Below are positions 53,608 through 61,338 of a stretch of 64,000 nucleotides of DNA, in pieces (the stretch's first letter is position 1; every line of letters starts with the position of its first letter). The notes beneath the pieces were generated by a model. That model was not told the DNA's origin and ran no database searches. It saw only the letters and a program-made list of their open reading frames with translations. This DNA comes from an uncultured Lachnospiraceae bacterium. Lineage in GTDB: Bacteria; Bacillota; Clostridia; Lachnospirales; Lachnospiraceae. The translations under genes were made by a program, and so were the position numbers. The DNA lies in contig CAJTSD010000014.1 of NCBI GenBank assembly GCA_910578795.1, positions 4,555 through 68,554 of the forward strand. Direction: 5' to 3'.

Positions 53608-55976
53608 CGGAATGTGCCGTCGGCAAAGGGCTGTACCACAATTGTATTCGTAAAGGCGCAGTCGCAATTGTAATCCGCCCAAACGCCGTCCACCGTCAGC
53701 GTAATCGTTTTGTCGCTGTTTTCCGTATAGGCGATGACCTCCCCGAACGGCGGGTAGGGGCTTGACGAAATCATTTCGTATTCATAGGTATTGCTGTCTG
53801 CATCATATCCGCACACCGCGCGCAGGGTTTCCACGGATACGGGAAAATACGTTGTCATAATCCGTTCGTAAGTATCGGCGGGAATGCGCCAGTTCTGCGC
53901 CTTTAAGTTCTCCCCCGTATCAATGCGGTATATGTCTTCAAACATGCACGGCATCAAAATCTCCTCAACATTACTGCTGTCCCAGTTTGTTACAAGCATG
54001 TTATAGTTGATATAACTTAGCCCGCGCACATACTTTGCCGTCAGCTCCCTGCACTTGTCGGAAAGCGGCTTTATGCGCCAATACTGGCGGAAACGGGAGT
54101 GCATGAGCAGGTCTTTATATTGGTAAATAAAATAGCCTTTCTTTGTCAGATTGATTTCTGCAAGGTCGCTGACCGATGTGCTTTTTATCTTGGGAATACC
54201 GCCCTTTTGCCAGTCAATCCCCACGTAATAGGTCTGCAGCTTTCCGGCTCGGTGCACAAACGTAACTGTCCGCAGAAGTCCGTCCAAGTCCACTTGAAAA
54301 ATTGTGACCGACGCATCTTGCCTGTTCTGATATGCGGCGTAAAAATCTTCTACTTTCTGATAATTTTCCATATTCATATCTTCCGAAACGCTGACATACC
54401 CTGCCGCGCCGAGAAGGGACACAGCCGTTCTGCGCTGCTCGTCCGTAAAGGTTTTGATGTTGGAGCCAAATGCCGAATTGCCAATCAGTTCAATATCACG
54501 GTATAGTTCCCTGACCTCCTCGGCTGCCTTCAGCGCGGTGGCTTTTACTTCCCTCTTTTCCACATCTGTGAGCAGACTGTTATCCTCCTGCACCGCGGCA
54601 AATGGTGTGTCATTTATCATCGTATCTGTGGTCGCTATTTCTGATGCTTCTGATGCTTCTGATGCCTGTTCCGTCGCATCTGCCGCCGCTGATTCCGTAG
54701 CGCGCTCTTCCTGCGTTATACGGTCGCTGTGCCACCATGTATCATATTCTTCCCGACGCGTCATTATTTGATTTGACATATATTGAACCTTACCATTTTC
54801 CAGTGGGCGAACTACTGTTTTGTGTGTGAAGGACTTCGACGTGTTGCCATATGGATAAACGGCGTTGACCGTCAGCGTAATTGTTCCGTCCGGATTTTCG
54901 GTACTGCTTATCACTTCGGGATATGGAATGTCGGGATACTCCGCCTCATAAAATCCGCGCGGGCGGTATTCATACGTTTTATTTTCTGCAAGGTACTTTG
55001 TCTTTGTACGCAGCGTTTCTTTTCCGATTTTGAAATAGGTCATAATCACGGTCTCAAATTCGGCTTCGGGGATTTCATACACGGTTTCGTCCACCGTGCT
55101 GTCCGCCGCGGTGTAGGGGACAGGCTGACCGTATAAAATCGGATAAAAACGGTCAAATACATCATAAAAATCCACCGTCCCGAAATCCGCTTCGTTCCAA
55201 TTGCACAAAAAGAGATTGTTGCGCTCATAACCGATTGGCAGGATATAGGTTCTGTTTTGCTCCCTGCATGCTTCGTTTAGCGGCAAAACCCGCATCGCGG
55301 TATACTCCGCAGCGTCGCTCATTGTCAGGACAAGGTCTTCCTTGGAGAAATAGGTTCCGGAAAATAGGAAGTATCCTTCCTGTGTGTACTGCCAAAAATC
55401 GGCGGGATAACATGCCGTATCGGTACTTTTGATGTGTCTGTTTTTGTCGAATTGGCAATACGTTCTTACAACGTTTACGGTTCCGTTTTCTGTCCGTAGT
55501 TCAAAAATCCGAAAGCCTGACTTCGTAACGACAATGACGGTGCATTCCGCCGTCTGCTGTTGCTCCGCCGCATTGCAAAATGCCGTGACCTGCTCCGCAC
55601 ACACCATGTCAATCTGATTTTCACCGTCAACCGCCGCGTAGCCGTTTTCTCCAAGTTCGGCAATGATACGGCGCATTGTTTCTAAACTGACACTTGTGTC
55701 ATTTTTTGGCGCTTCGTTGGCAATATCATTGTAAATTGATGTAACCTGTTCTGCAAGCTGCATGGTCTGTCTGCTGAGCGGAGTTGTTTGATTCTTGGCT
55801 GTTGGTTCTGCGGCTGACGCTTCTGCCGTTGCTATTGTTACTCTTGTATCCGAGAGTTCTGATGACTGCTTTTTGCAGCCTGACAGCATGAGTATGATGA
55901 TTCCTGCCATTACCATTGCGGTTGAAAGATGCCGTAAATTTGTCATTTTCAGTGTTTTGGTTGTGTTTCCTATCAT
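53574..55976 (-). CDS. Lipoprotein with tandem duplicated domain (DUF6070-like)
   Basis: The protein has 800 residues. The signal peptide ends in lipobox LMLSGCKK. Two homologous modules of about 370 residues follow. Each has the order MRRIIAELGENGYAAVDGE / RRTAVSLLGAAGYVSVSED, then CNWNEADFGTVDFYDVFDRF / TNWDSSNVEEILMPCMFEDI, then FETVIMTYFKIGKETLRTKT / YERIMTTYFPVSVETLRAVC, then the ITLTVNAVY / ITLTVDGVW end. A Ser/Ala/Thr linker joins them near 440. From memory this is the DUF6070 family, often beside BlaR1-like genes; function unknown. It lies outside the membrane. A BlaI-type operator sits in its promoter, and the palindrome TGACACTTGTGTCA is at 55688. Confidence 0.75.
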   Translation of the reverse strand: MIGNTTKTLKMTNLRHLSTAMVMAGIIILMLSGCKKQSSELSDTRVTIATAEASAAEPTAKNQTTPLSRQTMQLAEQVTSIYNDIANEAPKNDTSVSLETMRRIIAELGENGYAAVDGENQIDMVCAEQVTAFCNAAEQQQTAECTVIVVTKSGFRIFELRTENGTVNVVRTYCQFDKNRHIKSTDTACYPADFWQYTQEGYFLFSGTYFSKEDLVLTMSDAAEYTAMRVLPLNEACREQNRTYILPIGYERNNLFLCNWNEADFGTVDFYDVFDRFYPILYGQPVPYTAADSTVDETVYEIPEAEFETVIMTYFKIGKETLRTKTKYLAENKTYEYRPRGFYEAEYPDIPYPEVISSTENPDGTITLTVNAVYPYGNTSKSFTHKTVVRPLENGKVQYMSNQIMTRREEYDTWWHSDRITQEERATESAAADATEQASEASEASEIATTDTMINDTPFAAVQEDNSLLTDVEKREVKATALKAAEEVRELYRDIELIGNSAFGSNIKTFTDEQRRTAVSLLGAAGYVSVSEDMNMENYQKVEDFYAAYQNRQDASVTIFQVDLDGLLRTVTFVHRAGKLQTYYVGIDWQKGGIPKIKSTSVSDLAEINLTKKGYFIYQYKDLLMHSRFRQYWRIKPLSDKCRELTAKYVRGLSYINYNMLVTNWDSSNVEEILMPCMFEDIYRIDTGENLKAQNWRIPADTYERIMTTYFPVSVETLRAVCGYDADSNTYEYEMISSSPYPPFGEVIAYTENSDKTITLTVDGVWADYNCDCAFTNTIVVQPFADGTFRYLSNSIEQKE
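55688..55701. repeat. TGACAC-NN-GTGTCA palindrome, copy 5
   Basis: TGACACTTGTGTCA lies inside the duplicated-domain lipoprotein gene, read as D-T-S-V. Confidence 0.85.
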
Positions 55977-56140
55977 AAATGGTTATCCTTTCCCTGTTTG
56001 ATTTTCGTATCGTATATAATGCATCAAGCAGCCATGCCTGCAAAGCCATCCTTGGGTTCGTTTTGATATTAATGCTTGAATGTTTTTTATGCTCCTGCAT
56101 ATTTTTTACAGAATGTATTGCTGGAAAATATATTTTGCAA

Positions 56141-56169
56141 ATATTACACTTGTAAGATTTAAAGGTAAA
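56141..56169 (-). promoter_or_regulatory. BlaI-type operator (56142-56157) within promoter of duplicated lipoprotein
   Basis: On the minus strand TTTACC (56169-56164), 17 bases and TAATAT (56146-56141) form a promoter. The dyad TCTTACAAGTGTAATA fills the end of the spacer and the -10. Its TTACA-NN-TGTAA core and flanks closely resemble Bacillus licheniformis BlaI sites as I remember them. It lies 165 bases before the lipoprotein start. Confidence 0.75.
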
Positions 56170-56215
56170 AATTTCTTTTAATTAGATTCCCCAACAGAAA
56201 CATTCATCCGTTTTG

Positions 56216-56542
56216 TCAGAAAAATGCATTTACATATATCAACGTTTTCTCCAGTAAATCTTGCGGAAGCTTCTCCACAAACTGAATATTTCTGCTGATT
56301 ACGTCCAAGCATTTCATATGTTCCGTCAATATCACACCTGTTGTCTTTGTTCTGTTATCTAACGGAATATGCAGCGGAAACTGATTCCTTGTATTCGTAA
56401 TCGGGCACACTACAACAAGCTTCGTTCTCATAAAAAACTGGTCATTGCTGATAACGACACCTGGTCTTCTTCCTGCCTGTTCATGCCCTGATTGCGGACT
56501 AAAATCCAAGAATACAATATCGCCTTGTCTTGGATGATACAT
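56216..56542 (-). CDS. mazF: MazF/PemK-family mRNA interferase toxin
   Basis: The protein has 108 residues. Family marks are MYHPRQGDIVFLDFSPQSGHEQAGRRP split around residue 10, VVISNDQF near 33, VCPITNTRNQFPLHIPL near 48 and VILTEHMKCLD near 73. It cleaves RNA when freed from the antitoxin. ATG 56542 shares one base with the antitoxin stop (TAATG). It lies between the two BlaI-type promoters of this region. A plus-strand terminator is not evident. Confidence 0.92.
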   Translation of the reverse strand: MYHPRQGDIVFLDFSPQSGHEQAGRRPGVVISNDQFFMRTKLVVVCPITNTRNQFPLHIPLDNRTKTTGVILTEHMKCLDVISRNIQFVEKLPQDLLEKTLIYVNAFF

Positions 56543-56787
56543 TACCACACTTCCTTCCCAACAGGCGAACCCCAGTCAAATTCCTCCGCAGCATACTCTC
56601 CGTCATAATCTTTGAATATATCTTCCAATGTAAGTTCTTTTTTCTCTTGAACCTTTGTAATCACAATATTATCATCAACCCTGTTCAATTCGACAAGGTC
56701 ATTCTCCCTCATTCCTAATGCTTCAAGAAATGCTTTTGGTATTCTTATCCCCTGGGAATTTCCCCATTTTTGAATTGTTGCCTGCAT
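56542..56787 (-). CDS. mazE: AbrB/MazE-family antitoxin
   Basis: The protein has 81 residues. The swapped-hairpin DNA-binding fold is IQKWGNSQGIRIPKAFLEAL with ENDLVELNRVDDNIVI. The acidic C-terminus (DIFKDYDGEYAAEEFDWGSP) is the toxin-binding tail. It neutralises MazF and represses the pair. GGGAGATGATTTT precedes the ATG. Confidence 0.92.
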   Translation of the reverse strand: MQATIQKWGNSQGIRIPKAFLEALGMRENDLVELNRVDDNIVITKVQEKKELTLEDIFKDYDGEYAAEEFDWGSPVGKEVW

Positions 56788-56813
56788 AAAATCATCTCCC
56801 TATATTCAGTATA

Positions 56814-56834
56814 TACAATAGTATATATATTGTA
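56814..56834. promoter_or_regulatory. Inverted repeat at the mazEF promoter
   Basis: TACAATA and TATTGTA are separated by GTATATA, 27 bases before the MazE start. It is a likely MazE/MazF autoregulation site, as such antitoxins bind ATATAC/GTATAT-type repeats. Confidence 0.6.
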
Positions 56835-56885
56835 AACGACTTTATACGACGGAACAATAACCTTTTTGTCAAAACCACACACAAA

Positions 56886-57614
56886 TCACGCATAATACGT
56901 CCGCCCAAAAAAATCCTCTGCAACACGTCCAATCGACTTTACCAGCAATTCCTCCAAAATCCGCCGCGCTTCCCCCTCGTCTGCAAGCTGCGCGGTCTTG
57001 CACTGACAGGGGCGGTTTGCAAAAGCATTGCCGAACTGCATAAAGGACGTTACCTTCGTCACGGTTTCCGCGCGGTGAATCACTGCATTGTAATGAATGT
57101 GCCCGCTTTTTTCTTTGGAGCGCTGCGCATATTCCTCCCAAGTCAGCACCTGCGTCGTCACTTCAAGCCGCGGGAACAGACGGGACAATTCCCGCTCTAC
57201 CTGCACTTGGTATTCTCCCGCCTCATCTGTCAGAAAAGCAACCATTTTATCAAAACGTACACCCTGCTGCGGGTCATACAATGGACATTCAAACTTTGAC
57301 ATTATGGACGAAAAGCGTTTCATATCCGCCCGCTCCATTGAATAGCAGTCAAACCGTACCATTTGCGGCGTTATTGTAATCTGAAAAGAACCCTGCCCGT
57401 CTTTTTTCTCGTAGTTCCATAAATCAACTGCATCCCAGTCCTGAAAACCTGCTGCCGTTTCTTTTAAAATCTCCTCAATCGGCAAAGCCTCCAAACACTC
57501 GACATTCTCATGATCGCAGCACGCAGTTTGATATACCGCTGCGCTGTCTAAATCAGTACCGTTTTGAACCTTCCAAAAATTTAAGTCAACTCCCATTCGT
57601 ATTTCACGCTCCAT
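56886..57614 (-). CDS. Uncharacterised soluble protein under putative BlaI control
   Basis: The protein has 242 residues, with no signal and no membrane segment. I do not recognise the family. Visible stretches are FQITITPQMVRFDCYSMERA near residue 97, YQVQVERELSRLFPRLEVTT near 152, and the pair HIHYNAVIHRAETVTKV near 186. The last 60 residues contain CQCK and a helical end. An alternative start at ATG 57596 (MGVDLNFWKV) has GGAG 12 bases upstream. The promoter carries a perfect BlaI-type dyad, the best evidence for when it is made. Confidence 0.7.
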   Translation of the reverse strand: MEREIRMGVDLNFWKVQNGTDLDSAAVYQTACCDHENVECLEALPIEEILKETAAGFQDWDAVDLWNYEKKDGQGSFQITITPQMVRFDCYSMERADMKRFSSIMSKFECPLYDPQQGVRFDKMVAFLTDEAGEYQVQVERELSRLFPRLEVTTQVLTWEEYAQRSKEKSGHIHYNAVIHRAETVTKVTSFMQFGNAFANRPCQCKTAQLADEGEARRILEELLVKSIGRVAEDFFGRTYYA

Positions 57615-57646
57615 TTCTTATAAAAATACACTTCACGCTTTCTTTA

Positions 57647-57675
57647 ATCTTACATCTGTAAGAGTTTTAAGTCAA
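57647..57675 (-). promoter_or_regulatory. Promoter with BlaI-type operator (57648-57663)
   Basis: On the minus strand TTGACT (57675-57670), 17 bases and TAAGAT (57652-57647) form the promoter. The dyad TCTTACA-GA-TGTAAGA is perfect over 7+7 bases and occupies exactly the same register as the one at 56142. The start codon is 33 bases downstream of the -10. Confidence 0.8.
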
Positions 57676-57682
57676 TAAAAAA

Positions 57683-58057
57683 TTAAAATGCATACACTTT
57701 CCGATAATCAATGCCGCCTCTTAAATGGAACAGAACCGCGTTCTCCAAAAACTGTTCTTCAACCTGTTTTTCGACGGATTTTTTAATATGATCCATATTT
57801 TCCTTACGACTTACGTCTGCCAAACCAACAGTAATGATCATCAGCCTCACACGGCTGTTCTTCAATTTTTTGACAGTCCTTTTTAAGCCTTTTACCCCGC
57901 CTGCATATAATCCGCCAAAATAAATGATTTGCTCATAACGGGTCAGGTCTTTTACTGTTTCATAGCTCACAGCCAAAATTCCCGTCATTTCAGCAAGCTT
58001 CTCTGCATATGCTTTCGCCGTGCCATATTGACTGCCATAGATAATCAAACTTTTCAT
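57683..58057 (-). pseudogene. Flavodoxin-like protein, C-terminally truncated
   Basis: The protein has 124 residues. The FMN loop SLIIYGSQYGTAKAYAEKLA, YEQIIYFGGLYAGGVKGL and FHLRGGIDYRKVYAF are typical of the flavodoxin / HemG-like family. Those proteins usually continue about 45 residues after GGIDY; here a stop follows at once and the next bases are the BlaI-controlled promoter. The rest was probably lost when that promoter region arrived or by deletion. A shortened but folded product is possible. Confidence 0.65.
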
Positions 58058-58074
58058 CTCTGTATGCTCCTACC

Positions 58075-58419
58075 TCAATTCATTGAACTCATTTTATCAC
58101 AACCGCTTCGCGGACTCCAGTAATTTTGCATATCTACACGTTCCAAAGTCAGCAGCTTCACTTTCTTGTCCAGCCCTCCGGCATATCCCGTCAGACTTCC
58201 GTTTGTTCCGACTACCCTGTGGCAGGGAACGATAATTGAGATTTCATTGTGTCCGACTGCGCCGCCTACTGCCTGTGCGGACATACTGGAACTCCCTTTC
58301 TGCGCGGCAATTTCCTTTGCAATTTCTCCGTAAGTGACCGTTTTTCCGTAGGGTATCTTTTGCAGGATTTTCCAAACGGAAAGCTGAAACGGAGTGCCAA
58401 TCAAATGGAGCGGCGGCAA
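58075..58419 (-). pseudogene. ogt: O6-methylguanine-DNA methyltransferase, 5' truncated
   Basis: The surviving 114 residues start (TTG) at PPLHLIGTPFQLSVWKILQ and include the DNA-binding helix ITYGEIA-type stretch (TVTYGEIAKEIA), the active site IIVPCHRVVGTNGSLTGYAGG with the acceptor Cys, and the usual end LLTLERVD. The N-terminal 60 or so residues are missing. Immediately upstream lies a MITE-like element copy, so insertion or recombination removed the start. The catalytic domain is complete, but no promoter or ribosome site is seen. Confidence 0.8.
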
Positions 58420-58420
58420 A

Positions 58421-58511
58421 CAAGTTCGTTGCGTAAATGGATTTTTACTTGCAGGCGAAACGTTTTCTCACGGACTTAGCAGTAAATGCTAAGTCCTGTG
58501 TAAACAGTAAC
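58421..58511. mobile_element. Left-truncated copy of the MITE-like element
   Basis: The stretch from AAATGGATTTTTACTTG through GTTTTCTCACGGACTTAGCA and GCTAAGTCCTG to AACAGTAAC (58503-58511) matches 5305-5381 closely, with the same internal hairpin. The left terminal repeat is absent; the match fades into ogt sequence near 58421. Confidence 0.75.
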
Positions 58512-58670
58512 CTTCGTTCCTCATGGGCATTACATAGCGGCGTGCTGCTTGACACCTTGTTGCATTTTCAAGTATAATTTTATCACATAAAACAGAGAAA
58601 GAATATCTATAAAATTTCAAAAAGCGGGGTACTCCCCTGGAGAATACCGGCTAAAATTGGAGGTATCCGT

Positions 58671-59054
58671 ATGAAAAAAATGATAAACGTAATTACAATA
58701 ATGCTCCTGCTTCTTACGCTGTTTGGCTGTTCCCAAAAAGAACCCTACGTGGTTAAGACCTATGAAGAAACGGACTTCGCGCTCACGGACGAATATTGGG
58801 AAAATGATAAGCTGGTTACGATGGTTTCCTATTATGAAATGAGCGACGGTACTTGGAAAACAGACGACTATACTTATCAATACCGATTGGAGCTTACCGG
58901 AAGAATGGGGAATGCGGCAAAAGACAGCACGTTTGTCTTTTTAAGCAACACAGAGGACATTACATTTGAGCAGGCATGGAAGGCAAGCGGATTTAGCAGC
59001 AATATGGCTGATTATTTTGAGGAAGAGGTCGCAAAATTTGTGGCTTTAAAATAA
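58671..59054 (+). CDS. Small lipoprotein of unknown function
   Basis: The protein has 127 residues. The signal peptide ends in lipobox LTLFGCSQ. The mature part (YEETDFALTDEYWENDKLVT, ADYFEEEVAKFVALK) has no family I know. GGAGG lies nine bases before the ATG. It precedes the acetyltransferase by 41 bases on the same strand. Confidence 0.7.
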   Translation: MKKMINVITIMLLLLTLFGCSQKEPYVVKTYEETDFALTDEYWENDKLVTMVSYYEMSDGTWKTDDYTYQYRLELTGRMGNAAKDSTFVFLSNTEDITFEQAWKASGFSSNMADYFEEEVAKFVALK

Positions 59055-59095
59055 ATAAACAATGCAGACAGGCAGACTGTAAGGAGCGTGTTTTC

Positions 59096-59638
59096 ATGAT
59101 ACTGATAGAAACGGATCGATTACTTTTAAGGAATTATCAAGTGTCGGATTTAGACGATATTTTGCAATATTTTTCTGACGAGGAGGTCAGCAAATATGAA
59201 GACTTTTATCCAATGTCAGAAGAGCAGGTTCGAAGCATGATTACAGAATGGAAAGATATGGATAACCGCCTTGTTGCGGAATTAAAATCATCGCAAGCGG
59301 TGATAGGGAGCGTCGGTTATTGGATTGATGAAGAAGGGCATTATTGTATTGATTACGATTTCAATCCTAAGTTTTGCAAAAAAGGCTATGCAACAGAGGC
59401 AGGAAATGCACTGGTTCTATATCTGTTCGAAACAGTGGGTGTCAATGCAATTTACGGCGATTGCGACGTTCGAAACGAATCCTCATGGAAGCTTTTAGAA
59501 CGGATGGGGTTTCAGCGTATCCGCCAGCTCGATAATCAATCCTATAAAAATGATGAAAACGGCAATCCGATTTTCATTCGCACATTTTTGTATGAATTGA
59601 ATAAATCCGCGCGAAAATCGGTTTCTTCGGAGGGCTAA
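59096..59638 (+). CDS. GNAT acetyltransferase (RimJ/RimL type)
   Basis: The protein has 180 residues. Family marks are IETDRLLLRNYQVSDLDDIL at the start, VIGSVGYWIDEEGHYCIDYD near residue 67, the acetyl-CoA loop KFCKKGYATEAGNAL and NESSWKLLERMGFQRIR near 128. The substrate is unknown. AAGGAG precedes the ATG. Confidence 0.92.
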   Translation: MILIETDRLLLRNYQVSDLDDILQYFSDEEVSKYEDFYPMSEEQVRSMITEWKDMDNRLVAELKSSQAVIGSVGYWIDEEGHYCIDYDFNPKFCKKGYATEAGNALVLYLFETVGVNAIYGDCDVRNESSWKLLERMGFQRIRQLDNQSYKNDENGNPIFIRTFLYELNKSARKSVSSEG

Positions 59639-59732
59639 ACCATTGAATACACAATCCCTGCCCCGATTGGAGGGATTTTGCGTTTTGCCATATTGCTCTT
59701 TTACAATAACGGATTTTAAAGAATCACATCAT

Positions 59733-60219
59733 TTAATCCGCCCAGTTTTCGACAATCTGATCCGTCAGCCGTTCCACCGTTTCTTTGAGTTCCTGCGGCT
59801 TGCACTCATAAGTAGAAATCAACTTATCCAGCACCCTCAAACGCGCCCCTCGTTAAACTGCTCCTTCTCCGGCTCGTGCGGTCGGATATGCTCGCGGTAT
59901 TTATTCTGCGCAAAAATAAGATACGGCAGCCCCTCCGCATACCGTCCCTCTATCCACAGCCCCACGCCATACACTGCAGCCTCGTCCACGCACGCGAAAT
60001 ATATGTCGCTGAAAAACACAATCTGATTGACCCGAAAAATCTCTTTCTCCCCGTCCGTGCGCAGGCTGACCTCATCAATCAGTTCCTCCCTGACGCGCAT
60101 CAAGCGGTTTCGTTCCTTCGGGTGCGGCTGAAACCCCAACGGCTTGAGCAGCTCCTTTAGACGTTTCCGCACCAGCTTGACAGCATCTTTTTTATGATAA
60201 TCGGTTCGTCCATACCCAT
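59733..60219 (-). pseudogene. Frameshifted small soluble protein
   Basis: The central frame (GTG 60172 to 59837) encodes LKELLKPLGFQPHPKERNRL, then VNQIVFFSDIYFACVDEAAV and PYLIFAQNKYREHI. At the stop, a one-base shift in the GAGGGGCG run continues the protein as RLRVLDKLISTYECKPQELK to TAA at 59735-59733. At the 5' end the ATG 60219, with GGAAGAGG, is also out of frame with DYHKKDAVKLVRKRL. So one or two single-base shifts separate the parts. It resembles small DUF4304-like proteins, a weak guess. Confidence 0.6.
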
Positions 60220-60232
60220 AGTCCTCTTCCTT

Positions 60233-60802
60233 TCAGAAAACAGATTTCCGGTACAAATCATAGACATCAATGTCCTCTTCCACGAAAACATCTAACAACT
60301 TTTCATAACCGTTTTTCTGCATATACGCAAATTCACTGTCCGATATGGGATTGAGCATCAGCCAGGTTATGACACGCGTGTCAGTTTCTATGACGCCCAA
60401 ATCATGTTTCAGGGAAAAAGGCGGTATTAGCAGAATGTGCTTCATGTCAATATTGGGTTGATATACCGGAATAATATCCTTATAAACCTCGTACGGATGC
60501 GCCCGCACTTTTCCTTTGATCATGGCAAATGCACAGGTGGATAAAAGCCCGTCAAACCACTGGTTCCTGCTGTCGCAGATACCCATAAATTCCACGTTCA
60601 AATCCTTATCGTCCGCTGTCAGCAGATTTTCACATTGATAAACGCCCAATGTTGAGTAAGAGGTCACTCCTCCAAAAGGACTGTCCGGACAGCCGACAAT
60701 CTCGACGCAAGCCTGCCCGTCGTCCGAGTAAAATGTTTCTATCTGAATCGGATTCTCAAAAACCTCTTTTATCCGCTGCAGCACCAATTGTTTTTGTTCC
60801 AT
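60233..60802 (-). CDS. Suppressor-of-fused (SUFU) domain protein
   Basis: The protein has 189 residues and is cytoplasmic. The SUFU fold is seen in VEIVGCPDSPFGGVTSYSTL near residue 33, LNVEFMGICDSRNQW near 67, the HILLIPPFSLKHDLG stretch near 122 and TRVITWLMLNPISDSEFAYM near 142. Bacterial SUFU proteins often act as immunity proteins in contact-toxin loci. No toxin is seen here. TGACACGCGTGTCA lies at 60370. Confidence 0.85.
   Translation of the reverse strand: MEQKQLVLQRIKEVFENPIQIETFYSDDGQACVEIVGCPDSPFGGVTSYSTLGVYQCENLLTADDKDLNVEFMGICDSRNQWFDGLLSTCAFAMIKGKVRAHPYEVYKDIIPVYQPNIDMKHILLIPPFSLKHDLGVIETDTRVITWLMLNPISDSEFAYMQKNGYEKLLDVFVEEDIDVYDLYRKSVF
60370..60383. repeat. TGACAC-NN-GTGTCA palindrome, copy 6
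   Basis: TGACACGCGTGTCA lies inside the SUFU-domain gene, read as D-T-R-V. Confidence 0.85.
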
Positions 60803-60929
60803 GCCATCACGCCTCCGTTTCCATTACGCATTTCAACATTTGTTTACCTTACTTTAATTTCATTACAATTTTACCACAACCAAATTTGGGGTTCAACCAA
60901 AACACTGTGGAAAACGGTGACATTTCCCA

Positions 60930-60958
60930 TTGACAAACCGCCCGATTGGTTGTATGCT
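60930..60958 (+). promoter_or_regulatory. Promoter of the metG T-box transcript
   Basis: TTGACA (60930-60935), a 17-base spacer and TATGCT (60953-60958) lie just before the T-box leader. Confidence 0.7.
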
Positions 60959-60978
60959 TTAAAAAATAACCAAAAGCT

Positions 60979-61260
60979 ATGAAGAGAAGAGTAGGCGGTT
61001 AGATATGTTACAGAGAGTCTGATTAGGTGAGAACAGACGCAAAAGGAACTGCTGAAAATGGTCTCGGAGCCGCGTACCGAAGCAATTATGCCAAGGCTAC
61101 GACGGGTGCACCCGTTACAGTGATAGACTATCGGCGAATCATTTCTCGTCCGTAGTTGATAAGGTCTGCATCGTGAGGTGCAGGTGAATTTGGGGTGGTA
61201 ACACGAAGCAGCTGCTCTCGTCCCTGAAAAAGAAATTTTTCAGAGAGGAGGGCTTTTATA
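60979..61260 (+). ncRNA. T-box leader with AUG (methionine) specifier
   Basis: The T-box core TGGGGTGGTAACACG lies at 61191-61205, followed by a terminator (CTGAAAAA/TTTTTCAG, then GGGCTTTTAT, 61213-61259). Stem I starts at AAGAGTAGGCGG, and the specifier loop reads GAAA-ATG-GTCTC with ATG at 61058-61060, which fits the methionyl-tRNA synthetase downstream. Uncharged tRNA-Met should favour antitermination. The 500-base gap before metG is filled by this leader and its promoter. Confidence 0.9.
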
Positions 61261-61338
61261 TTGCAAAAAAAGAACTGACCATAAATGGTCGGATATGACA
61301 CGTTATCACAAGAAAATTCAGGAAATGAGGGAAAAATT

